From IMG/VR virus record IMGVR_UViG_3300043425_001492, positions 1 through 56,063 of that record: 56,063 nt of DNA. One strand, 5' to 3'. This document shows positions 32,390-41,162 of the stretch, piece after piece (position 1 is the stretch's first letter; each line of letters starts with the position of its first letter). The translations under genes were made by a program, and so were the position numbers. The notes under the pieces were generated by a model. That model did no database searches, had not been told where the DNA came from, and saw only the letters and a list, made by a program, of their open reading frames with translations. This DNA comes from a virus.

Positions 32390-33528
32390 TGGCAAACATA
32401 AAATTACAGAATATTGAAAATAATTTTTCAGGTAAAGAAAAACCTATTCATTGTTTTATAGAAAATAAAATAATTGATATTTATACCAATGAAAGAATAT
32501 TTTATGAGAGTGCTGTTCAATCAAATTTTCCATCTTCTGTTAATTTTGAAAAAATAAAAATAACAATAGATTTTCAAAATGGGACAATCAATAACTCGTC
32601 TTTTATAAACGTAATACCGTCCAGTAATAATTTTAGACTGGCTCAAGTTTACTATACTAGAAACAAAAATATTGAAGTTAGATATAGTTTATTAGATTTT
32701 TTAACTAGAGAAGAAGTATTACAAGGTTTTATAGATAACGCACATGATGTTTGTGGAAATAAAGTATATGGAGCGATAAAGATTTTTTCTGTAATAATCT
32801 CATCTACTGGCGGTATTTTAAATACTATTAATGAAAATGATTTGTTTGTAGAATCATCTGCCTTTAAATTTTTAAATTCTGTTAATGATATTTTTACTGA
32901 AACTGACATAGTTCATTTTGAAACATTACTTGTTGATGCTTTTGACGGTGAAAGCTCGGTAAAAGTAGATAAAACAATATGTGAAATAGGTGATTTAATA
33001 AAAATTCAAAAGTTATTGAATGGAACCCAAGAGGAATTTCCCGTAGGTTCAGGAGAAGATGATTTCCTCCGAGTCACTAATGTAGTTAAAGGTGAACTCT
33101 TTGATGAAGTTTTTTTCACTCCTACAATTGTCGGAAATTTTACAGTTGGCGAAGCTGCGAGAATAATTAAATTAAATGTTACAGAATTTAAAACTTCTTT
33201 TTTATCATATTCAGAAAATCAACCATACGATACGGGATGGATTTTTGTTTCGGCAGGAACAAACGGAAGTTTTGCTCACCCTGAAAATAAATCTTTTAGT
33301 GGTGTTCCTATAGTTTACTATAGCCCTACAGGTTCAGATAGTGATGTAAGAACCATACCTCACGGCTATGCTTCAGGTTCTACACAAATCGGTATTTGGA
33401 TTTACCCTGATACTGGAGGATTGGGAACATTTGCATACGAAATAGGAGCAGGTGGTATTTTTTTTGATTTTGAAACAAATAGTTTAAGAACAACTGGTTT
33501 TATAAGAATCGTATTAAGTAGAGCATAA
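32389..33528 (+). CDS. fibre or tail-surface protein, second of three
   Basis: 379 residues, exactly the length of its upstream neighbour and again overlapping by one base. N-terminus ANIKLQNIENNFSGKEK is related to the shared leader. The central module (ICEIGDLIKIQKLLNG; VGEAARIIKLNV) and C-terminal tip (PYDTGWIFVSAGTNGSFAHP, ending in a GFIRIVLS strand) resemble those of the genes on both sides. It probably arose by duplication followed by strong divergence. Receptor binding is a reasonable guess. Confidence 0.6.
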   Translation: MANIKLQNIENNFSGKEKPIHCFIENKIIDIYTNERIFYESAVQSNFPSSVNFEKIKITIDFQNGTINNSSFINVIPSSNNFRLAQVYYTRNKNIEVRYSLLDFLTREEVLQGFIDNAHDVCGNKVYGAIKIFSVIISSTGGILNTINENDLFVESSAFKFLNSVNDIFTETDIVHFETLLVDAFDGESSVKVDKTICEIGDLIKIQKLLNGTQEEFPVGSGEDDFLRVTNVVKGELFDEVFFTPTIVGNFTVGEAARIIKLNVTEFKTSFLSYSENQPYDTGWIFVSAGTNGSFAHPENKSFSGVPIVYYSPTGSDSDVRTIPHGYASGSTQIGIWIYPDTGGLGTFAYEIGAGGIFFDFETNSLRTTGFIRIVLSRA

Positions 33529-33531
33529 AAT

Positions 33532-36500
33532 ATGGCTAATTTAAAAATATTGAACGGAAAAAATAACTCATTAGAAGACGCAAGACTATTGTTATTTAAA
33601 AATAGTCCAAAAACTGTCTGCTTACTTCCTAGTATTTGTAAGGTAGCTGGAACTACTAAATTTACTTATCTTAAAGGTAGTCAAATAGTTTCTAAATTTC
33701 CAAGAAACTCAAACGGTGAGGCGACTTTTGGAAGCACCTTTATAGATTTAGAAAAGGGTAATATAAGTGGAGCGTATTCGTCATTCTCTAGTTTTGTTCC
33801 GAATATACCTAGCATTGGTAAATCCTTAGCTTGTCACATTTATTTGAACCTTGATGATGAAATTAGAATTAATTATGGGGTTGAAGGAACTTACAATGAA
33901 GTTTTAGATGCCATAAAGAATGGAAGAGAGGACAATCAAGCAGGCTCTTTAAAAATTTTAGATGAAAACTCTTTAATTTGGATAGTAATATTAAAATCTT
34001 CAAATGGTGTAGAAATTGATGAAATCTCAGAATCAGATTTATTTGATTTTAGGGGTAAAGATAGTTATAGAAAAATTTCTACGAGAAAAGTTTTTAGTAA
34101 AAATAACTCAAGGTCTTTTAGAAATTATATTTTAGATAATGTTTTGGAAGGTCAAACAGAAATATTTGTTCCAACTAACGAGGTTAAATATTTAGTAGGA
34201 GAAAAATTAAAAATAAAAAGTTCCGCTGATATTTCAAGCGTCGTTGAAGAAGAATTATTTAGTTTAGGTCAAAATTCTTATTCGATAAGACCTACATCTG
34301 AGCCTTCTTCTGCTAAGGTATTAAAAAAATCAGATGGGACAAGTTGGGTTGAAAACACTGATTACTTGATAGGAGATGATTTAACCCAAACACCTTCTTT
34401 AGGTAATAAAATATACGGTAGTGCTGACGGAATAACTTTATATCATGACAGTTTAGATTTTTTAGTTCATAAAAATTATACAAAATTTATAGCTAGAGAT
34501 TTAACTGATCTGAGTTTTATACCTGAAAACAGAGAAGTTTCGATAGACATTCAAAAAGGTATTTTAAAATTTGGAACAGATATTAATTTTGGTGACGGTC
34601 GCCACGGCAATTTAATATTAAATTCAGGAGAGTTTAATATTAATGAAGACATAAATGGTGTCATTTATAGTCGCAAAAGAAAAGTTTCAAATAATGTATT
34701 AAAAAATCAAACGGCAATAAATTACTTAGGGGGTGATATTGAAGTTCAAGAAGGCGATGTCATTCTAATTTTTACTGCTCAAGTAAATACATTATCAGAT
34801 TCTTCTCAAATAGGTCAGTATGATTTTTTAAAAGTTAAATCTTCAGCCTCTAATTATATTGAAGTTGAAGAGAATCTTATATTGAATCGTTTTATAGGTG
34901 TAAGCAATTCTTTTTATGGTGAAAATAACCATGTTTTCATCATGACTATACCACAATTTGAAAATGTAACTTTAAACAATGCGACTCTTACATGTAGTTC
35001 TTACAGTCCTGTGGATGGAGGAGGGATTTTATCTTTTCTTGCTAAAGGGGTAGTTGAATTTATAGGAGATTCAAAAATTGACGTAACTGGAAAAGGCTAT
35101 CGAGGAGCCAGTCTAGCTGGCGGAAAAGGAGAAGGGTTTTTATTTGGTCAATTTAACCAAAAAACAAACACTACTCAAGATTGTGGAGGCGGTGGAGGTT
35201 TAGATGGAAGTAATGGTTTAGATTCTAGTGTACCTCAATCTTTTTCAAATAACGGATTTCAAGTTACGGGAGGAAGAGGCGGTGGCTCTGGTGCTATGGG
35301 TGGAGGAGCAGGAGGCGGCGGAGGATATGCTACCGTAGGTGATATTGGGAAAAGTGGTTCTGCTTCTGGAGCAGGAGGCGGTGGAGGCGGTGCAACATCT
35401 ATAAATGGATTAACTCCTGTAGGCTCAAGTACAGACGGGGCGATAGGTGACTCCGCTACTTTAGTGTCAGATATTCCTACTAACGGTCAAAACGGAGGCT
35501 CCTTTGGATTTGGTTTAGGAGGAGGATTAAATGTTTCAGGTTCTTCAGGCTCTATAAACACTGGAACATCTTCTCTTTCAGGTGTTGGAGGTCAATCTAT
35601 CGGCATACCTGAGCTATCTCAGTTATATTTTGGAGGCGGTGGAGGAGCCGCAGGCAAAGGTGGAAATGGAGGTTCAGGTCTTCTTTCTGGAGGGATTTCT
35701 AGTAATACTCCGGGGTCGGGAGGAAGCGGTGGAGGTGGATTTTTATTAGGGCAGAACGGTAGTGATGGAAATGCTATCGGCGGAAATGGTGGGGGTATAG
35801 TTTTTCTTCAAGTTAATGCAATTAACAACCCTTTAATTTTGTCTAATGGTCAAAATGGAGGAAACGGAGGAAACGGAGGAAATGGAGGTAACGGAGGAAA
35901 TGGGTTTGTTTCGGGCAGTTCATCTCCTCTCACGGCACAATCTATCGGTGGAGCAGGAGCAGGTGGAGGCGGTGGAGCAGGTGGAGGCGGTGGAGCAGGA
36001 GCAGGTGGAACAATTTTTGTAAATTCTCGCTCAATAAGCACTCCTATATTTGATTGTCTTGGAGGCAGTCGAGGCTCAGGAGGACTGTCAGGCAATGGAG
36101 GTTCTTCTGGAGTAGGTGCAATTAATAGTTTTGCTTCCGCTGGAGGTGGAGGGGCAGGTGGAAAAGGGGAATCTGCGGAAACTTTAGAAGGAATAATAGG
36201 AGGGGACGGAGCAGATGGAAGAATAAGAATAAACTATTATGCTTTCAATGGATTTCAGTACCCTGATTCTGGTTCTGGTCAACAAGCTTTAGCGTCAAAT
36301 CCTTCAGGTTATTTAGGGCAAACTACAGTCTTAGATAATTTTTCACCCATAGAGGCTACTTATAATTTTCAAGATTCAAATTCAGACTTTTCATTCCAAA
36401 GTGAAAAAATTGAAATCTTAGATATAGTTAATGAAACTTTTGACGTATATGATGCTACAAAAATTATTTTGAAAAATCCTCTTCAAAAAAATTATTCAGT

Positions 36501-36912
36501 GGCTAATTGTGCTTATATTGAAAAATTGAATACAAATCAATCTCTAAAGCAGGTAATTTTTAATTCTAGTGGAAAAATTATATTTGATTCAGGAGTAATA
36601 CCTGCCCAAAAAGGGACTCAGTTTTCTAATTTAAAACATGGTGTGAACTTATCCCCATATCAATATAGAATAGTGGTTTTCATATATCCTGATTTGCCGA
36701 TAAATTTTGGTAAAACTCCTGATTTTTATTTTACTGGACACTTAGCAAACATGGTTATCAAAAATGGAACAAGTGTCTATGGAGTTTTTGTAGATGTTGG
36801 AGAAGAAACATTTAGTTACACCATAGGAAAAGATGGAATTTTATTTTTTCCAGCGGATACGCTACTTGTTTTAGAAAATGGGTTTATAAGAATACTTTTT
36901 ATAGAGAATTAA
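33532..36912 (+). CDS. large tail fibre/adhesin with polyglycine-rich domain
   Basis: 1126 residues. 1-25: shared leader. 220-440: beta modules including one insert-like domain (SYSIRPTSEPSSAKVL). About 480-540: strands with LTCSSYSPVDGGGILSF. About 545-905: very Gly-rich, with runs such as GGGAGGGGGY and a (GGN)n run, interrupted by hydrophobic strands like GGIVFLQVNAI, and closing with GADGRIRINYYAFNG. About 1000-1126: a tip with DSGVIPAQKGTQFSN and GFIRILFIEN like the two upstream fibres. The Gly part resembles the polyglycine-helix tips of T-even gp38-type adhesins or beta-helix Gly proteins. Host binding is the likely role. Confidence 0.68.
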   Translation: MANLKILNGKNNSLEDARLLLFKNSPKTVCLLPSICKVAGTTKFTYLKGSQIVSKFPRNSNGEATFGSTFIDLEKGNISGAYSSFSSFVPNIPSIGKSLACHIYLNLDDEIRINYGVEGTYNEVLDAIKNGREDNQAGSLKILDENSLIWIVILKSSNGVEIDEISESDLFDFRGKDSYRKISTRKVFSKNNSRSFRNYILDNVLEGQTEIFVPTNEVKYLVGEKLKIKSSADISSVVEEELFSLGQNSYSIRPTSEPSSAKVLKKSDGTSWVENTDYLIGDDLTQTPSLGNKIYGSADGITLYHDSLDFLVHKNYTKFIARDLTDLSFIPENREVSIDIQKGILKFGTDINFGDGRHGNLILNSGEFNINEDINGVIYSRKRKVSNNVLKNQTAINYLGGDIEVQEGDVILIFTAQVNTLSDSSQIGQYDFLKVKSSASNYIEVEENLILNRFIGVSNSFYGENNHVFIMTIPQFENVTLNNATLTCSSYSPVDGGGILSFLAKGVVEFIGDSKIDVTGKGYRGASLAGGKGEGFLFGQFNQKTNTTQDCGGGGGLDGSNGLDSSVPQSFSNNGFQVTGGRGGGSGAMGGGAGGGGGYATVGDIGKSGSASGAGGGGGGATSINGLTPVGSSTDGAIGDSATLVSDIPTNGQNGGSFGFGLGGGLNVSGSSGSINTGTSSLSGVGGQSIGIPELSQLYFGGGGGAAGKGGNGGSGLLSGGISSNTPGSGGSGGGGFLLGQNGSDGNAIGGNGGGIVFLQVNAINNPLILSNGQNGGNGGNGGNGGNGGNGFVSGSSSPLTAQSIGGAGAGGGGGAGGGGGAGAGGTIFVNSRSISTPIFDCLGGSRGSGGLSGNGGSSGVGAINSFASAGGGGAGGKGESAETLEGIIGGDGADGRIRINYYAFNGFQYPDSGSGQQALASNPSGYLGQTTVLDNFSPIEATYNFQDSNSDFSFQSEKIEILDIVNETFDVYDATKIILKNPLQKNYSVANCAYIEKLNTNQSLKQVIFNSSGKIIFDSGVIPAQKGTQFSNLKHGVNLSPYQYRIVVFIYPDLPINFGKTPDFYFTGHLANMVIKNGTSVYGVFVDVGEETFSYTIGKDGILFFPADTLLVLENGFIRILFIEN

Positions 36913-36914
36913 AT

Positions 36915-37088
36915 ATGAATGATGAAGAAAAAGAAAAAATTGAATGGAAAGAACAAAAACTTCCAAATATCTACAATAAATTAGAAGCTATTTTGTACCA
37001 AGCTTCATGGGTAATTCAAAAAGAATTAGAAAGACAAAAAGAAAAAGCAGAAAATATAAAAAATACGTTAGAAACAACAAGGAAGTAA
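36915..37088 (+). CDS. small coiled-coil protein
   Basis: 57 residues, ATG two bases after the fibre stop, ending directly before the ATG at 37089. The composition is Lys/Glu-rich and helical: NDEEKEKIEWKEQKLPNI, then KELERQKEKAENIK. The exact fit between neighbours, with no gap, and an AAGGAAG at its end that serves the next gene support a real gene. A fibre chaperone or assembly helper are possible roles. Confidence 0.6.
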   Translation: MNDEEKEKIEWKEQKLPNIYNKLEAILYQASWVIQKELERQKEKAENIKNTLETTRK

Positions 37089-39482
37089 ATGGCAAATATT
37101 CAATGGGAAACCGGAATTCGGGGAACTTTATTTGAAAGCTATATTGAACCTTTGGAAAACGCTGCGAGCAGTATTGAAGCTACTCTTTCCCCACTACAAA
37201 CAATTTTGTCCATAATACAAAGTATATTAAAAATTATTAGAGTTTTTATTGTAGATGCAAGTTCTTTACTTTTAGCAGTAACAAAAGCTCTAGTTGAAGA
37301 AATAACAGCGTTCATAAGAAGTTTGGCTAATGCTGGAATTCATATCCTTGTTGTCGGACCAGACACATCAAATGCACAAAATTTTGTAAACTCAGTCAGG
37401 GGAGGTTTTCAAGGTTTTTTAGATAAAGCTTATAATTCTTTTTTTGATGCTTCTGACCCTCAAAGACCTATTTACAATTCAAACACTCCTGTAGGAGGAA
37501 CAGTCTTAGTAGCTACTTCTGGTAATTTAATGGATTGTATTAATTTGTTAGCGTTGATAGCCAGAGGTTTCAAAAATATTTACCAGTCTTTATTTGTTCC
37601 TCCTGTAATTTATGGAGTTTCTGGAAATAACGTAAATTTAGTGATGTTTGAAACCGCAGATTTGCCCGGAAATTTATTCAGTTCTTTCAGATACGTTATT
37701 CAAAGATCGGAAGTATCTGGGGGTGTTCCTGTAAAAGAGTCTCCTTCTTCTAATCAAACAAGTAATCAACAAACATTGCCAGAATCTAAAAAAGACTCTT
37801 CCACTTATACAGAAGAAACAACTTATGAAACAATTTATGCAGAAACATTTAATGCTTTAGATGTTTTAGTTAGACCCAAACAACTAGCTATAATTGACAA
37901 ATCTTTAGCTGAAAATATTCTCAGCCCTCAACTTGTTAAAATAGATTTAAGTGAAAGAGCAAATGTTAGATTTGGTTCTGTAGTAAGCTCTGAATTTTTA
38001 TTGGGAAACAATTTAGGTCCATCTCAATTCAATTTATATGACACTGAAGCAGCCAGATATTTTCTATTTTCTGGTAATTTGAGAACAAAATTTAGTACAG
38101 TAGATCAAATAAAAACGAGCGTATCAGATACTTCGGCTGGCTCTGATTTTAAATCAAAATATATAGGAAATAATTGGATTGATTTTAGAATAAATGGAAT
38201 ATCAATACCTAATTCAGGAAATGAAAATGACTTATATGTTCAAAGGTTTGAAGAAGGGGTAGTAACTCTAAGTAAACCTGTTCCTCTAGGTTCAAGAGTC
38301 GAAGCATGGACTTATGTACAATCTACTGTCGAAGTTCAGCTTTTAGCCAATAACTTTAATGCTGGATTTCCTAGTTGGTACACTAAAAAAATAACACCAA
38401 ATCCATCTACCAGAATAGAAAATGGAAAAACTTATTATTACAGAGTCCTTATAACAAGTGGAGACGGCGAAACTGTTTTTGCAAAATCTAATGAAATAAG
38501 ATTAACTCCTAAACTAGACGTTGCTCCTAACTCACAGAGAGCTTATTGCGTTAGTTCAAAAAGAGAACCGTTTTTCATAAGTTTAGATAATAATTTTTTA
38601 AATTTTAGTGTTGGTGAAGAAAACTTTCAAATAAATCTTAGACCTAACAGAAAAAATTTAATAGCTGAGACTAATGAAATTTTTCAAAATTCTTACGGAA
38701 CTCTACTCAGAAGAGACATAACTTCTTCAGCAAGTTTACCCAATTCTTCGGATGCTGTTATAGCTGATTTTGCCAATATTTTTTCAGGAAATTCAAATCA
38801 AGGTCTTCAGTTTGAATACTTCACTCAAGATGGAATAAGACAAATAATTTTACCCGGCGGTCTAATACCTGTTAATGCTGAAAATATAATTTTAGATTTA
38901 GAAACTCAATGCAACAATCCTAATGTTAGATTTTCTGTCACAGATGGAAGAATAATGATTCAAGATGTTTCTGGAACACGTACATCTAAAATAATTTTTA
39001 ATGAAGACAACACAGCTTTAGGATTTCAAAAAGGTGTTTGCATGTCAGTAATAGCCGCCGAACCTCCTAACTGGAATAGATATGCCGTTAAAGATTTCAT
39101 TCCAGTTATTTACGATGTTGCGGAATTAATTGAAAGTTTAGCAAACGGACTTATATCTTCACTAGAAACAGGCGTAAAAGCATTAGTAGATTTTATTGAT
39201 TTGATTTCAATAAAAATAAAAGTTCTTCAAGACTTTTTAAAAAGAATAGAAGATTTAACAAATCTTTTAAGAAGTTTTAGAGTCAATTTGCCTAACCTAT
39301 ATGCACTTAGAATACCTATAGTTATGGGTTCTACAGCTTTTGCAGAAACTATGTACAATGCCACTTTTCCAGAAGGTGCTGAAATCGTCAGTTCTCCTAA
39401 TGACTTTGCGTGTGGTCTTGTATTTTTAGCAGGAGGAGCAGACGCTACAGCGGTAACGCCGTTGCTTCATTCTATCTTATGA
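37089..39482 (+). CDS. large baseplate or tail-tip structural protein
   Basis: 797 residues. Residues 10-90 and 690-745 are long amphipathic helices (LSIIQSILKIIRVFIV; ALVDFIDLISIKIKVLQDF). Between are beta domains, including an FN3-like one (YTKKITPNPSTRIENGKTYYYRV; about 440-480). The N-terminal pattern TLFESYIEPLENAAS and GIHILVVGP is shared, as I recall, with uncharacterised virion proteins of large phages. It begins the baseplate cluster. No enzymatic motif is seen. The helices could line the tail tip or contact the membrane. Confidence 0.6.
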   Translation: MANIQWETGIRGTLFESYIEPLENAASSIEATLSPLQTILSIIQSILKIIRVFIVDASSLLLAVTKALVEEITAFIRSLANAGIHILVVGPDTSNAQNFVNSVRGGFQGFLDKAYNSFFDASDPQRPIYNSNTPVGGTVLVATSGNLMDCINLLALIARGFKNIYQSLFVPPVIYGVSGNNVNLVMFETADLPGNLFSSFRYVIQRSEVSGGVPVKESPSSNQTSNQQTLPESKKDSSTYTEETTYETIYAETFNALDVLVRPKQLAIIDKSLAENILSPQLVKIDLSERANVRFGSVVSSEFLLGNNLGPSQFNLYDTEAARYFLFSGNLRTKFSTVDQIKTSVSDTSAGSDFKSKYIGNNWIDFRINGISIPNSGNENDLYVQRFEEGVVTLSKPVPLGSRVEAWTYVQSTVEVQLLANNFNAGFPSWYTKKITPNPSTRIENGKTYYYRVLITSGDGETVFAKSNEIRLTPKLDVAPNSQRAYCVSSKREPFFISLDNNFLNFSVGEENFQINLRPNRKNLIAETNEIFQNSYGTLLRRDITSSASLPNSSDAVIADFANIFSGNSNQGLQFEYFTQDGIRQIILPGGLIPVNAENIILDLETQCNNPNVRFSVTDGRIMIQDVSGTRTSKIIFNEDNTALGFQKGVCMSVIAAEPPNWNRYAVKDFIPVIYDVAELIESLANGLISSLETGVKALVDFIDLISIKIKVLQDFLKRIEDLTNLLRSFRVNLPNLYALRIPIVMGSTAFAETMYNATFPEGAEIVSSPNDFACGLVFLAGGADATAVTPLLHSIL

Positions 39483-39922
39483 GTTTTAAATTTTTAGGTC
39501 ATCCCTCAGTTGGAGAAATAGATCAGTTAGAAAATTATCTTAATATAAGATATAAAAATATTGATCTTCAAATTGATTCGCTGCAAACGGAAATAGACAA
39601 TCTTAAAAGCTTTTTATCGAGATTGCAAAGAGCCGAAGGTATATTAGGCTCTATATATGGAAAAGCTGACGTGGACTATGCTTTATCAAAGTACATCAAG
39701 TCTCCTATTGTGAACGAAGACTTATCTTATTTTGAATCACATAAATTCGATAGCACCAAAACAGCCTCGATTATTGATTCGCTTTTAAAACCTTGGCAGT
39801 CTCATTTAAGAAGGGATGAAAAATTAGAGTATAAAATAAAAAAGACTTATTATTTAATAGAGCAAAAAAGTTTTCAATTAAGAGCTTTGAAAGAATTAAA
39901 GAATGATTTGAGGGATGTTTAA
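39479..39922 (+). CDS. hypothetical helical protein in baseplate cluster
   Basis: 147 residues from ATG 39479, overlapping the upstream stop (ATGA); an in-frame GTG at 39410 would give an implausible Arg/Ser-rich start. Residues 12-55 and 110-147 are long helices (YKNIDLQIDSLQTEIDNLKSF). Probably a coiled-coil structural protein of the baseplate. No family recognised. The next ATG shares its stop base. Confidence 0.65.
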   Translation: MSFKFLGHPSVGEIDQLENYLNIRYKNIDLQIDSLQTEIDNLKSFLSRLQRAEGILGSIYGKADVDYALSKYIKSPIVNEDLSYFESHKFDSTKTASIIDSLLKPWQSHLRRDEKLEYKIKKTYYLIEQKSFQLRALKELKNDLRDV

Positions 39923-40389
39923 TGTCTTTTTTTAATACGACTGGTAAAATTACAAATAGTCTATGGGATAAATTAAAGTCTCAAGTATCGAATCAAGAAA
40001 ATTTTCCAAATATATTGCAAGCTGAGTATCAGTCACTTCAAAGAGAACTGCAAAAAATATATGATACTAATTTTGGGTTAAAGATTGAAGGCAGTAATTA
40101 TTATTTTTTGGTTTTAGCTGTTCATGGTAAAAAAATAGAACCTAATAAGATTAATGAAAATTCTAACACAAATAAAAACGCAATATTTTTGGCTAATTAT
40201 TTTTGGAATTTTGATTCTGGTACAAAGTTAATTTTGAATACTAATAATAATAGAAATGTATCAGTAACAATCACAGCATGTTTGGGTAATGGGGCATTTC
40301 AAGTAGCAGAAGATTTAGTTTTAGACGTTAAAAATATAAGCTCAGAAGCTCAAGCTTCTAAACCTTATTTACTATTTGTTAAAGGTTAA
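39922..40389 (+). CDS. hypothetical baseplate-cluster protein
   Basis: 155 residues, one-base overlap with the upstream stop. Helical N-terminus (WDKLKSQVSNQENFPN; YQSLQRELQKIYD), then a beta part (YYFLVLAVHGKKIEPN; NVSVTITACLGNGAFQV). Its place between two baseplate genes suggests a small wedge or tail-tip part. No family recognised. Confidence 0.65.
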   Translation: MSFFNTTGKITNSLWDKLKSQVSNQENFPNILQAEYQSLQRELQKIYDTNFGLKIEGSNYYFLVLAVHGKKIEPNKINENSNTNKNAIFLANYFWNFDSGTKLILNTNNNRNVSVTITACLGNGAFQVAEDLVLDVKNISSEAQASKPYLLFVKG

Positions 40390-40394
40390 AATTT

Positions 40395-41162
40395 ATGAGC
40401 AGAGAAATAAAAGTAGAAAGAATTTGCGATCATAAAGTAGTAGAAGATATAGCTTTTATTGAAAGTGACAGAAGAACTATAAACATAATCAGAGATTTAG
40501 CTGTAAGTAAAAGTTTACAAATTAAAAGAAACGGTTTCGTTATTTCAGAAAATAGCCCTGAATTTGGGTTTAAGGTATTAGAAAATAAAAATTCTAGTCG
40601 GAAAAAAATTGAATTAAAGAAAAAACAAAAAAGTTCAGATGATTTTTTTGAATTAAGTTATACTACCTCTTTAACAGACTGCCCTAAATGCGAAGGTCTT
40701 TCTTATTATTTTGATTACGCTGTTGATGAATTAGGAAGGCTTGTTCTTATAAGCAATGAGGAAAAACTTCTCCAAGATGTTGTTAAGGGAACACTAACAA
40801 TTAGAGGAACAAATACGTACTATCCTTGGTATGGAACAGTATTAGACGCTTTAATTGGCGGTAAAATAACCAATATAGATAATTTAAAATTGTTAATGGC
40901 TCAAGACGTTGAAGCTTTATTACAAAATTTAAAAGACCTGCAAGATCAACAAGCTTCGTTTCAAGAAGTTTCAGATGAAGAGAGGATAGAGCAATTAATA
41001 AGTATAGATGTAAGCCAGCCTGACTTTACCAATCCAACTCTCGTTGAAATATCAATAATTTTTCGTAATAGAGCCGGAAACATTAGAGATGTTAGAAGGG
41101 TTATTGATAAAAACAACCAGATGAAGCTGTATGCCCAAATTCAGGATAAATTGAAAATATGA
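40395..41162 (+). CDS. putative baseplate wedge protein, gp25-like
   Basis: 255 residues. CPKCEGLSYYFDYAVDELG (about 96-114) is followed by LLQDVVKGTLTIRGTNTYYP, WYGTVLDALIGGKI and a long helix, LKDLQDQQASFQEVSDEERI. The order of a QD helix, a G.N...P.YG turn and a final strand resembles the lysozyme-like gp25/GPW wedge family, with a CxxC added. It precedes the baseplate-J gene with a four-base overlap, the standard order. Assignment by pattern and context. Confidence 0.5.
   Translation: MSREIKVERICDHKVVEDIAFIESDRRTINIIRDLAVSKSLQIKRNGFVISENSPEFGFKVLENKNSSRKKIELKKKQKSSDDFFELSYTTSLTDCPKCEGLSYYFDYAVDELGRLVLISNEEKLLQDVVKGTLTIRGTNTYYPWYGTVLDALIGGKITNIDNLKLLMAQDVEALLQNLKDLQDQQASFQEVSDEERIEQLISIDVSQPDFTNPTLVEISIIFRNRAGNIRDVRRVIDKNNQMKLYAQIQDKLKI

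Noticed and set aside
35850-36095. Pro-rich minus-strand frame
   Set aside because: Complement of the Gly-rich part of the fibre gene.
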